Origin: Spirochaetaceae bacterium
Lineage (GTDB): Bacteria; Spirochaetota; Spirochaetia; Treponematales; Breznakiellaceae
Reading direction: 5' to 3'
NCBI GenBank assembly: GCA_031265025.1
Contig: JAISDF010000035.1
Span: 1 to 6,607 of the forward strand
Length of the DNA stretch: 6,607 nucleotides
Positions 1 through 6,202 of this stretch are shown here, piece after piece. Under the pieces are notes generated by a model. It searched no databases and had not been told where the DNA came from. It saw only the letters and a list, made by a program, of their open reading frames with translations. The number at the start of each line of letters is the position of its first letter. Positions within the stretch are counted from its first letter, which is position 1. The translations under genes were made by a program, and so were the position numbers.

Positions 1-660
1 ATACATTGTCCAGGGGCTGAGTTTTTCTTTGGGACGCAGTTCGAAACTGTGGTCATCATCACGCCAGAGAAAATCTTTATCGCCCGGACAATCCCATTCA
101 AATACATACTCGACGCTCCGTCTGTCCATGGATTCTGAAAATTCCAGAACCAGGAGCGCCCCTTCATCGGGACTTACACCTACGGAAGCTCCGTCTCCGG
201 GGCTAAAGGATTTGAGAAACGGAAGCGCCCCCGCTTTTTCAACATAAAAGGGAATATGGGAAGAAACCCTGAGTTCCCTTCCGTCTTTGGCAAAGGCGTT
301 CCCGTTAAGGCTCAGGGTATATTGAAGGCCGGCAGACCAGGGAACGCCGGGCGTGAAGAACATGGTGTTGCCGTCCCAGCTTAAGTTCCCTGATACCGGC
401 CCGCCGCGGAAACTTACCGAAATGAGTTTTTCCGCCTCATCCCGTATCATCCCCGTACCGAAACGTACAATCACCGGGGCATAGGACCCGTAAAGCATTC
501 CGTAGGCCCTTTCCGGAACCGTCGTATAGGGGACGGACCGCAGGTCGGCAAAGCCGCAGGAGGCGGCAAGAAACGCGGCCAGGACCGCGAAGAATTTCAC
601 TCCGCCGGCCGCCTGTCCCGTAAAGGGGAAAGAATTTCTTTCAATATATTGGCTGTACAT
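1..660 (-). CDS. Lipoprotein with SbsA/Big_5-type Ig-like domains (3' end cut by window edge)
   Basis: The minus frame is open from ATG at 660 to base 1 (220 codons, no stop), so the protein continues beyond the left edge. Numbered from that ATG, a hydrophobic stretch (VKFFAVLAAFLAASC) ends in Cys35, a plausible lipobox, so the product is probably exported and lipid-anchored. Residues about 48-141 fit a bacterial Ig-like domain of the SbsA/Big_5 type: an APVIVRF strand, a GNLSWDGNTMFFTPG strand pair and a GLQYTLSLNG strand. A second copy starts near residue 150 (SFSPGDGASV, LLVLEFSESMD) and is unfinished. Two starts are possible. ATG 660 has GAGG at 670-673 with a 9-base spacer and overlaps the adaptor gene by 20 bases. 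GTG 600 gives a compact signal, MKFFAVLAAFLAASC, but a poor ribosome site. These domains usually act in surface or envelope architecture; the role here is unknown. Confidence 0.82.
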   Translation of the reverse strand, partial: MYSQYIERNSFPFTGQAAGGVKFFAVLAAFLAASCGFADLRSVPYTTVPERAYGMLYGSYAPVIVRFGTGMIRDEAEKLISVSFRGGPVSGNLSWDGNTMFFTPGVPWSAGLQYTLSLNGNAFAKDGRELRVSSHIPFYVEKAGALPFLKSFSPGDGASVGVSPDEGALLVLEFSESMDRRSVEYVFEWDCPGDKDFLWRDDDHSFELRPKEKLSPWTMY

Positions 661-2038
661 ATTCACCGTCCTCAAGGGATGAATCAGGCCGCTCTACCAC
701 CGCGTCTCCCGGCGCGAGGCCCGAAAGTATTTCCCGCTCTCCGCCAAATGATAAACCGAGCGTTACGGTACGCCGGGAGATCTGGCTGCCCCTTACGACA
801 AAGACCATGCCCTCATCGTCTTCTGAATAGACAAGGGCTGTTTCGGGCAGAACCATCACTTTTCTCGAAGGGCCGATGTCTATGGAAACCCTGGCGAACA
901 TGCCGGGTTTGAGTTCGCCCGAAACCTCCCCGGCCGTCCTTTTCTGTTCTTCCTCTGAAATCAGGACCCGTACCTGAAAGGTGAAGGTCTGGCTGTCGGC
1001 GGCCGGCGCTACCAGGTCAAGTGTTCCCCGGTAACTGCCTCCGGTTCCGTCAACGAATACCAGGGCGTCCATGCCGGTTTTAAGTTTTGTGGCTTCGGAT
1101 TCCCGGACCGGAAACACGGCGAAAAGGGAAAGGGAATCCATAAGGGTAAAGAGCTTGTCCTCACTCTTGATCCGTTCTCCTTCTTCAAAATAGCGGGCGC
1201 CGAGTACGCCCCCTGACGGACTTATGACGCTGAGTTCCTCCTGGGCAAGGCGTATTGATTCCATCTCTTTTTTGGCGCCTTCAAGAGCCGCGCCGGCCGC
1301 GCTGAGTTCGGCCCTGAGAGTCATGGTTGAAAGGGTAATAAGGGAACGTATCCTTTCTTCGGGCCCGGAAGGTTCGGCGAAACCGGCGTTCAGCAAATCC
1401 TCATCACGAAATCCTATACGGCGTATGGCAAGTTCCTTTTCCATAAGCCTGAGTTCTTCCCCGGCGCTTTCAAGGGCAAAACGGCTGCTCCGCAGCGTTT
1501 CCCCGGTTACGCCGCCGGCGGCAAAGAGGGTCTCCTGGTCAAGATGTTTGCGTTCCTGTTCCGCGAAATTTCTTTCCGCCTGCGCAAGCTCATCGGCCGA
1601 CTTTTCCAGGGACAGTATCATGGCCTCGGCCTGGAGTTCCCCTTCGGCAAGACGTGCCCTGGCCAGTTCCGAAGCAGCCAGTGCCTGGGAATAGGCGTTT
1701 TCCGCCCTGCCCGCGGCAAGGTCTATCTGGGGATTGACGATACGGGCAAGCAGTTCTCCTTCTTTCACCATATCCCCTTCCCTCCGGTAAAGGCGGCTCA
1801 GGACGCCGTCCTGGGCCGAGGCTATATCGACTTTCTTTACATACGAGAGTGAACCGAAGCCGGAAATCCCGTCGCTCATGTCCCGTTCCGTAACAACGGC
1901 GATGCGCAGTTCCCGTATGGCTTTCACGCCGCTTTCCCTCCTGTCGGAACGGCAGGAAAAAAGGATCGCAAGAAAAATGACAAAACAGACACCGCAAAGC
2001 AGTACGCCTGTCGCCGTGTTTTTCGTTGACAACTTCAT
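641..2038 (-). CDS. Periplasmic adaptor (HlyD/RND membrane-fusion protein), probable lipoprotein
   Basis: This 465-residue protein should bridge an inner-membrane pump and the TolC-like channel encoded just before it. The N-terminus has a hydrophobic segment (10-28) ending ILFSC, a likely lipobox with Cys29. Domains in order: first half of the lipoyl-like barrel-sandwich at about 68-103 (IASAQDGVLSRLYRREGDMV); a long alpha-helical hairpin at about 104-270, rich in Ala/Glu/Leu; second lipoyl half at about 271-300 (ISPSGGVLGARYFEEGE); beta-barrel at about 303-388, ending LKPGMFARVSID; and a membrane-proximal domain at about 393-465 (VLPETALV, LAPGDAVV). The start ATG overlaps the channel gene's stop as ATGA, with GGAGGAG at 2047-2053 and an 8-base spacer. 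The hairpin, about 165 residues, is much longer than in AcrA-type adaptors. The substrate cannot be inferred. The class is clear; RND versus ABC partnership is not. Confidence 0.95.
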   Translation of the reverse strand: MKLSTKNTATGVLLCGVCFVIFLAILFSCRSDRRESGVKAIRELRIAVVTERDMSDGISGFGSLSYVKKVDIASAQDGVLSRLYRREGDMVKEGELLARIVNPQIDLAAGRAENAYSQALAASELARARLAEGELQAEAMILSLEKSADELAQAERNFAEQERKHLDQETLFAAGGVTGETLRSSRFALESAGEELRLMEKELAIRRIGFRDEDLLNAGFAEPSGPEERIRSLITLSTMTLRAELSAAGAALEGAKKEMESIRLAQEELSVISPSGGVLGARYFEEGERIKSEDKLFTLMDSLSLFAVFPVRESEATKLKTGMDALVFVDGTGGSYRGTLDLVAPAADSQTFTFQVRVLISEEEQKRTAGEVSGELKPGMFARVSIDIGPSRKVMVLPETALVYSEDDEGMVFVVRGSQISRRTVTLGLSFGGEREILSGLAPGDAVVERPDSSLEDGEYVQPIY

Positions 2039-3471
2039 AATGAATTCTCCTCCCGCCGCGCGAAGATCCCGAGGCCGCCGGGTTTAAGGGCAAGCAGTTC
2101 TTCCAGTTCACGTTCCGCTTCCAGAAGGGACACCGCGGCTTCCACGGCGCGTATCTCGGCCTCTGCCTGTTCAAGCCGGTCGTCCATAAGGTCTATGCGC
2201 CTGGTCTGTCCCAGCGAAAGCCTGAGAACGCTGAGTTCGGTGCGCCTTGCGGCAAGGGAAGCGGCTTCAAGGGAAAGGGTGCGTCGCCGGTCAAGAATCC
2301 TGCATTTTTCAAGGGCCATGCTTATAGTCCTTTCCATGTCCGTAAAATTTTTCCTGTACTGTTCCATCTCCAGCGCCAGGGCAAGGCCCGATGATTTACC
2401 GGTAATGGCGCCGGCCGGGTCTTCGAGGAGGCTTGCGGAACTCCCCAGTCTCATGCTGCGGTCATAGGGAGGGTCCCATCCGGCGCTGCCTGAGACTGTG
2501 CCGGAAAGCAAGGGAGATGAAAAATTTATCGTGAGTCCCACGGTCCATGATGAACGGGTAAGGGGATATTTGTTTCCGCTTAGGGAGAGGCCGGTATTGA
2601 CCCGTATGGTAGGAAACCACGAGCGCTCATACAGGCGCGCCTCGGCCTGACGCCGGGCTATGCCGAGCCTTGCGCTTAACAGGGAAGGATTCTGCTCCCT
2701 GGCAAGCAGCACCGAGCGTTCAAGGCCGGGAAGCGCCGCCCCGCGCTGTAAGTCCACGGACTCGGCAAGAGGCGGCAGCGTCTCCTGTCCCAGTATTCCG
2801 GCAAAGGCAAGTTCCGCTTCCACAAGATCAAGTTTTGCCGTAACCTGTTCAAGGAAGGCCGAGGCGGATGTAAGTTCGGCCTCGGCAAGGTCTGATTCCA
2901 GGGCAAGGCCGAGGCGGCATTCTTCGGCAAGAATACGCCGTTCTTCGTCAAGGGAGGCGGCGGAAGCCTCCCTGATTTCGAGCAGCATCCTGAGAAAAAG
3001 CACACGACGGTACGCGGTAAGGGCCGAGGCCGCTATCCCCGAAGCCATGTACTCCAGTTCGGAACCGAGAACGGCAAGACCGGCGCGTTCTACCTCCCGT
3101 GAAGACGAGGTTCTCCCTCCGTCCCAGAGCAACTGGTCAAGACTTACCGAATAGGCTTTCTGAAAGCTGTCAGATCCGGTCAGGGAAAGCCGGTCGTCTT
3201 CGGAAACGCTGAGACTGAGGCGGGGCAGATAGGCCCTGAGGCCGGCCCGCCACGCGCCCTCTTTCAGCGCCCGCTGAATGTATTGGGAGCGGAGTTCAAG
3301 GGAGGCCTCCACCGCCATGCGGGCGGCGTCCTCAAAACTAAGCGGCGCGGGTTCCCGTTCTCCGGCCAAAATCGGCGGCGGGGGAAAAAGCCCTGCCAGA
3401 AGCGCAACAAGCAGAACACCGCCCAGTATATGCGGCGGGGGATTAACAGTATACTTGTTCAGCCTTTGCAT
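2035..3471 (-). CDS. TolC-family outer-membrane efflux channel
   Basis: This 478-residue protein should form the trimeric outer-membrane duct of a tripartite efflux or type I-like export system. A signal peptide is seen at about 14-37 (ILGGVLLVALLAGLF then a PPPP run, with possible cleavage near ILAG). The two TolC half-repeats are visible. The first has LSFEDAARMAVEAS (44-57), YLPRLSLSVS (81-90) and LDQLLWDGGR (111-120). The second has LLAREQNPSLLSARLGIA (255-272), WFPTIRVNTGLSLSG (285-299) and TINFSSPLLSG (314-324). Long helices lie between and after them. A Gly/Ser-rich stretch at about 325-358 follows the second strand pair, where family members usually go directly into helix. I chose ATG 3471 over ATG 3525: it has GGAGGAA at 3474-3480, gives a normal signal peptide, and leaves a 22-base gap. 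The upstream ATG has no ribosome site and lies inside the previous gene. Confidence 0.95.
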   Translation of the reverse strand: MQRLNKYTVNPPPHILGGVLLVALLAGLFPPPPILAGEREPAPLSFEDAARMAVEASLELRSQYIQRALKEGAWRAGLRAYLPRLSLSVSEDDRLSLTGSDSFQKAYSVSLDQLLWDGGRTSSSREVERAGLAVLGSELEYMASGIAASALTAYRRVLFLRMLLEIREASAASLDEERRILAEECRLGLALESDLAEAELTSASAFLEQVTAKLDLVEAELAFAGILGQETLPPLAESVDLQRGAALPGLERSVLLAREQNPSLLSARLGIARRQAEARLYERSWFPTIRVNTGLSLSGNKYPLTRSSWTVGLTINFSSPLLSGTVSGSAGWDPPYDRSMRLGSSASLLEDPAGAITGKSSGLALALEMEQYRKNFTDMERTISMALEKCRILDRRRTLSLEAASLAARRTELSVLRLSLGQTRRIDLMDDRLEQAEAEIRAVEAAVSLLEAERELEELLALKPGGLGIFARREENSL

Positions 3472-3473
3472 GG

Positions 3474-3480
3474 TTCCTCC
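3474..3480 (-). promoter_or_regulatory. Ribosome binding site deciding the TolC-family start
   Basis: The minus strand reads GGAGGAA directly before ATG 3471 (core GGAGG, 4-base spacer). This decides for 3471 over the in-frame ATG at 3525, which lacks such a site. Confidence 0.7.
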
Positions 3481-3493
3481 GTGCCTTGCCCGC

Positions 3494-3994
3494 TCAGGGT
3501 TCCAGGCGTTCCACTGCCCGTACAAGTTTGTTCATGGCGGAACGAAAAAGCGCCTCCATATCCCCGGACGAAGCAAGACTCCTTGTTCCCGAAGCGCCGG
3601 CCCTGGCCGAGGCATACGGAAGGCTCCCTTCACCATAGAGGTATAACTCAGCCGAAATCGAACGTACCGTATGCCAGTTTTTAAGGTATTCCCGTTCCGT
3701 GGCCCTGCCCCTGACTATGAAGTCAGGTCTGTCTTCGGAAGCGACAACGGTAAAACCCTTTTCCGATAAAAGAAGGGGAAGCAGCAGGGTGAGTTCATCT
3801 TCCAGGGAACTGTAATCCCCGGCCTTGTCCACCCTGACATCCCCAAGGCTTACCCTGGGCAGACGCGGGTCAGGGCCGCCTGATCCGGGCCATCCTCTGG
3901 ACCTGATCATGCCGAAGGGGAGACCGGCGCAGGAAGAAAATGTCCAGCAGCACAGCAGTACAAACGCATAACGTATGGAACGCTCTTTTTTCAT
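3494..3994 (-). CDS. Small lipoprotein of unknown function, alpha/beta fold
   Basis: This is a 166-residue protein I do not recognise as a named family. It has a charged start (MKKERSIR), a hydrophobic core and a lipobox-like FSSC with Cys22, so it is probably a lipoprotein. After a Gly/Pro-rich linker (30-46) the pattern reads: strand VSLGDVRV (48-55), helix SLEDELTLLLPLLLSEKG (63-80), strand FTVVAS (81-86), strand DFIVRGRATE (91-100), strand ISAELYLYG (113-121), and a C-terminal helix (145-163). That arrangement recalls small outer-membrane lipoproteins such as DUF4136-like or transport-auxiliary ones; this is a resemblance of secondary structure only. The start overlaps the preceding stop as ATGA, with AAAGGAG upstream at an 8-base spacer. 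Its place immediately before the channel gene suggests an envelope partner of that channel. Confidence 0.85.
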   Translation of the reverse strand: MKKERSIRYAFVLLCCWTFSSCAGLPFGMIRSRGWPGSGGPDPRLPRVSLGDVRVDKAGDYSSLEDELTLLLPLLLSEKGFTVVASEDRPDFIVRGRATEREYLKNWHTVRSISAELYLYGEGSLPYASARAGASGTRSLASSGDMEALFRSAMNKLVRAVERLEP

Positions 3995-4635
3995 TGTTCA
4001 TTCTCCTTTATGGTCTTTTGCAGTCCCGCGACAGCCCTGCCGAGAAGTCCTTCTTCTCCGGCAAGAAGGGATGCCTTTTCAAGGTCCTCAAGGGCTCCCT
4101 TTCCGTCGCCCCGTATCCAGCGGATACGGGCCCTGTCCAGAAAAACCAGGGCAAACTCCCCGCCCGCTCCGGCGGCCTTCTCAAGAAACGCGAAGCCGTC
4201 TCCTGGCCTTTCCTGGAGAAAGGCAAGCTCTGACGCGTAACGAAGCGCCCGTATGTTTTCGCTGTCATCGGCAAGAAGTTCCTCGACAAGCTCCCTGGCC
4301 CCTTCATGGTCGCCCTGTTCGCTCCTGAGCCTGGCAAGGTAAAGGCCGGCCTCAAAGGAAGACGGCCTGAGCTTTCGTGCCCGCGCAAGGGCTTCTCCTG
4401 CTTCCTCAAGCTGTCCCTGGAAATACAGGGCCTTGCCCCTCAGGGTCAGGGCCTGGGGGAAGGCCTTAAGCGGAAGCAGAAGGGCGGCGGCTTCCTGAAA
4501 GCGGCCTTCGGCATAGACGGAACGCGCTTTCGCATAACGGGACATATCGTCAGGCGAGGGAAGGGAAGCCCCGCAGGAAGCAGACAAAATACAGAGCAGG
4601 AAAAGCCCTGTTCCTCCCGTTACGCCGCGTCTCAT
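3991..4635 (-). CDS. TPR-repeat lipoprotein
   Basis: The 214-residue product has a signal segment (GLFLLCILSAS) followed by Cys21, a relaxed lipobox, so it is probably anchored on the periplasmic side of a membrane. The rest is helix-turn-helix repeats with tetratricopeptide spacing. Examples are ARSVYAEGRFQEAAALLLPL (37-56), LRGKALYFQGQLEEAGEALA (65-84), LYLARLRSEQGDHEGARELV (98-117) and LDRARIRWIRGDGKGALEDL (166-185). The Gly at the repeat turn and the Ala at its second helix are visible. TPRs are protein-binding scaffolds, so a role in assembling or tethering the neighbouring envelope proteins is reasonable inference. The start overlaps the preceding stop (ATGA) and has a strong AGGAGG six bases upstream, so translation is coupled but can also initiate independently. 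Confidence 0.9.
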   Translation of the reverse strand: MRRGVTGGTGLFLLCILSASCGASLPSPDDMSRYAKARSVYAEGRFQEAAALLLPLKAFPQALTLRGKALYFQGQLEEAGEALARARKLRPSSFEAGLYLARLRSEQGDHEGARELVEELLADDSENIRALRYASELAFLQERPGDGFAFLEKAAGAGGEFALVFLDRARIRWIRGDGKGALEDLEKASLLAGEEGLLGRAVAGLQKTIKENEQ

Positions 4636-5660
4636 AAAGCGCCTCCTGTAATATAGCGGAGCCTTTCTTCCAGACGGCCGGAACTCTCCCTGCCCCTTGC
4701 CGCTAAATAGTTCCTGAAAAGGGGAGAAGCGCTTAATGCGTTAAGCGCGCCCAGGGCATAGAGGGTGAAGGGATTGTCCTCAAGGGCAAGGAGGGGAAAC
4801 AGTTCTTCGAGAAGGGCGGCGCTGCCCTGGGCCGCGGCCCCGCTCACGGCCCTTTCTATCTCGGCCCTTGTACGCAGGGCAGAGGCCGCGTCTCCCCGGA
4901 GCCCGCAACTCTCGGCGAGAATTTTCCTGCACTCCCCGGCATAGGGTCCCAGGGGAGCGATATCCACACAGCGCTCGGCCCCCTCGCCTGAAACAATGGC
5001 AAGGTGGTACCAGTACGCGGCAAGACCCGAATACCTGGCCCTTATGGCGCTGTATCGGGCAAGAACGGCCCGGCGGCTTTCATCGAATACGCTTCCCCCG
5101 GCCAAAGGGCCGTCTTCCTGAGCGCCTTTAAGGAGGCCGCTTTCAAGAAGGCTCGCAAGAAACATCCACTGGACAAAAGAATCAGGCTCCTCACCGTCGC
5201 GGAGGCCGTCAAGGCCCTCCGCCGCTTCTTTCCAGCGGCCGTCAAAAAACGCCAGGGCCGCCAGGGCGGCGTCATGTACTTCGTCCAGGGACAGCGCGGC
5301 CTCAAGACCGGCGCGTACCTGTTCTCCGCCAAGAGACCCGGCCCCATAGGCGTAAAAAAGTTCCTTAAAGGCGGCCATGACCGCGCCGGCATAGTCCCCG
5401 GCTTCTTCCCTGAGCCTCGATTCGGCAAGACCCATGCCTGACCTGAACCCCGACGAACGCTCTGTCCCGGCAAGCAGGTCCAGGGCGGAGACAATTTCTT
5501 CCCTGTTGACCGGAGAATCATTCAGCGCCTGAACGGCCAAAACCTCTGGCGCCTCACGCGGGGCGTCAACGCCAGCGGCGGAACTTTCCCCTGAACAGGA
5601 GGACAGCAAAACCGCCTGCACGCAGCACAGCGCCAAAACGAATACGCTCTTTATGGACAT
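4632..5660 (-). CDS. Helical-repeat lipoprotein of unknown function, first gene of the operon
   Basis: From ATG 5660 this is a 342-residue protein with a textbook lipoprotein signal: MSIK, a hydrophobic core, then LLSSC with Cys22. A Ser/Ala/Pro-rich tether (23-40) follows. The remainder is almost wholly alpha-helical and Ala/Leu/Glu-rich, with degenerate TPR- or SEL1-like pairs such as ESRLREEAGDYAGAVMAAFK (80-99) and ALAALAFFDGRWKEAAEGLD (132-151). No catalytic motif is seen. I place it in no named family. An ATG at 5675 would add five residues, but AAAGGAG at 5666-5672 serves the 5660 start with a 5-base spacer and nothing resembling a ribosome site precedes 5675. As the first gene of the block, it sits just downstream of the presumed promoter. 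A scaffold or cargo-binding role beside the efflux parts is only inference. Confidence 0.87.
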   Translation of the reverse strand: MSIKSVFVLALCCVQAVLLSSCSGESSAAGVDAPREAPEVLAVQALNDSPVNREEIVSALDLLAGTERSSGFRSGMGLAESRLREEAGDYAGAVMAAFKELFYAYGAGSLGGEQVRAGLEAALSLDEVHDAALAALAFFDGRWKEAAEGLDGLRDGEEPDSFVQWMFLASLLESGLLKGAQEDGPLAGGSVFDESRRAVLARYSAIRARYSGLAAYWYHLAIVSGEGAERCVDIAPLGPYAGECRKILAESCGLRGDAASALRTRAEIERAVSGAAAQGSAALLEELFPLLALEDNPFTLYALGALNALSASPLFRNYLAARGRESSGRLEERLRYITGGAL

Positions 5661-5665
5661 AAACA

Positions 5666-5672
5666 CTCCTTT
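5666..5672 (-). promoter_or_regulatory. Ribosome binding site deciding the first operon start
   Basis: The minus strand reads AAAGGAG here, five bases before ATG 5660. It lies too close to and downstream of the alternative ATG at 5675 to serve it, so it favours the shorter protein. Confidence 0.7.
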
Positions 5673-5681
5673 CATTCGCGG

Positions 5682-5706
5682 CGGGATATACCCGGTAACA
5701 TTATTA
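5682..5706 (-). promoter_or_regulatory. Candidate -10 element and overlapping palindrome upstream of the operon
   Basis: On the minus strand a TAATAAT sequence (5700-5706) resembles a -10 box; no convincing -35 lies at the right distance, where the sequence is GC-rich. Just downstream, 5682-5694 is a small palindrome, CGGG-ATATA-CCCG, that would fall at or right after a start site near 5692. It could be an operator or a weak 5' leader hairpin. Both calls rest on sequence likeness alone. Confidence 0.25.
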
Positions 5707-5825
5707 AGGCCCGGCGCCGTATCCTGCTTTAATCACGCAGAATTTTTTTGAAATTTTGGGCCAGAGCGGTTTTGAAATGTATACCCAGGAGAAAAAATGG
5801 GGGCAGCGGAGTAGACCGGAGCGGA

Positions 5826-5838
5826 GGGGCGCAGCCCC
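5826..5838. repeat. Perfect hairpin with GCA triloop
   Basis: GGGGC-GCA-GCCCC forms a five-pair stem with a three-base loop. Its core GCGCAGC (5829-5835) matches the GCGNAGC mini-hairpin consensus, known from DNA oligonucleotide work to be unusually stable. There is no T-run on either side, so it is not a standard terminator. Confidence 0.6.
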
Positions 5839-5876
5839 GGAGTGAGGACTACGGAGCGAGGGGCGCCCAAAAAATG

Positions 5877-5889
5877 CACGCGAAGCGTG
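5877..5889. repeat. Perfect hairpin with GAA triloop
   Basis: CACGC-GAA-GCGTG forms a five-pair stem. The core GCGAAGC (5880-5886) is exactly the classic extraordinarily stable DNA mini-hairpin. It has the same five-pair, three-base-loop layout as the hairpin at 5826-5838. Confidence 0.6.
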
Positions 5890-5954
5890 TCCTCCCGTCC
5901 AAGCAACACGGCGATCCCCCCGACTAAAGCCAGCAAAGAAGTGGGGGTAGCGGA

Positions 5955-5982
5955 AAAGCGTTTTTGCAAAGCAAAAACCTTT
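5955..5982. repeat. Long hairpin with AAA triloop
   Basis: GTTTTTGC-AAA-GCAAAAAC (5960-5978) is an eight-pair perfect stem, extended by AAAG/CTTT with one bulged C at 5959. It has the same three-base-loop geometry as the two hairpins upstream. Neither strand continues into a clean T-run, so a terminator role is doubtful. Confidence 0.6.
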
Positions 5983-6042
5983 GGAGCGAGGGGGAGTAGC
6001 GTAAGAAAATGTCTAAATTTTACGGAGAGAATTTACTTTATA

Positions 6043-6058
6043 GGAGTAAAAGTACTCC
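6043..6058. repeat. Short hairpin
   Basis: GGAGTA-AAAG-TACTCC forms a six-pair stem with a four-base loop. Its right arm is also part of the inverted repeat with 5990-5998, so two alternative pairings are possible. Confidence 0.45.
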
Positions 6059-6061
6059 CCC

Positions 6062-6202
6062 TTTATATCCGTTCCAAGACATTATTCAACAGAAAAATAT
6101 CTATTGTTATGAAAAAGTATACGCTTAAAACGTTTTTTTAAGCATCTTGTTGTAAAAACCTATGCGACCTGTTATATGCCATTTGTCCGTTTTTTATTCT
6201 AA
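6062..6202. other. AT-rich spacer with one inverted repeat
   Basis: Composition switches abruptly to AT-rich after about 6000. I see no gene here; all short frames carry stops or lack a ribosome site. The only structure is the inverted repeat GCTTAAAA (6123-6130) / TTTTAAGC (6136-6143) with a five-base loop, followed by no T-run. It could be part of an old insertion-sequence end, but there is nothing to confirm that. Confidence 0.4.

Larger units (their letters stand above)
1..5660 (-). other. Six-gene efflux/lipoprotein operon
   Basis: All six genes run the same way. Junctions: ATGA overlaps at 4632-4635, 3991-3994 and 2035-2038; a 22-base gap between 3494 and 3471; and a 20-base overlap at 641-660 if the first ATG of the last gene is used. 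Every gene except possibly the last has a clear Shine-Dalgarno sequence. No hairpin followed by a T-run separates them. This supports a single transcript that continues past base 1. The permease needed to complete a tripartite pump is absent from the window, and its position downstream is inference. Confidence 0.85.
5798..6061. repeat. Cluster of short GC-rich direct and inverted repeats
   Basis: This stretch has no credible gene and is built of recurring units. TGGGGGCAGCGGA (5798-5810) recurs as TGGGGGTAGCGGA (5942-5954), one base different. CGGAGCGGAGGGGCGC (5817-5832) recurs as CGGAGCGAGGGGCGC (5852-5866) and GGAGCGAGGGGGAG (5983-5996), with a looser copy GGAGTGAGGA (5839-5848). GGGGGAGTA (5990-5998) is repeated inverted as TACTCCCCC (6053-6061). 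Several hairpins are interspersed. The pattern fits a dispersed REP/MITE-like intergenic element, but one window cannot show whether it recurs in the genome. Confidence 0.65.

Noticed and set aside
2660..3154. Long plus-strand frame antisense to the TolC-family gene (also 1224-1694 antisense to the adaptor)
   Set aside because: Ser/Arg/Ala-rich translations are typical mirror frames of GC-rich genes coding Ala/Glu/Leu helices; the minus-strand products have clear families.
3472..3525. Longer N-terminus for the TolC-family protein from ATG 3525
   Set aside because: No ribosome site precedes it, it overlaps the previous gene, and the added 18 residues would put polar sequence before the signal peptide.
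5733..5969. Minus-strand open frame of 78 codons upstream of the operon
   Set aside because: It is a translation of the repeat units, with no Shine-Dalgarno sequence and no recognisable domain. Chance frame, though similar ones may be annotated as hypothetical elsewhere.
5826..5982. Rho-independent terminators
   Set aside because: The hairpins lack a following T-run on either strand, and no gene ends nearby that would need one.
5842..6141. Plus-strand open frame of 99 codons in the repeat cluster
   Set aside because: It runs through the hairpins and direct repeats, is Lys/Arg/Ser-rich with no domain, has no ribosome site and crosses the composition switch near 6000. Chance frame.
5661..6202. 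CRISPR array, retron or small structured RNA
   Set aside because: Repeats are irregular in spacing and length, there are no uniform spacers, and no cas or reverse transcriptase gene is in the window.
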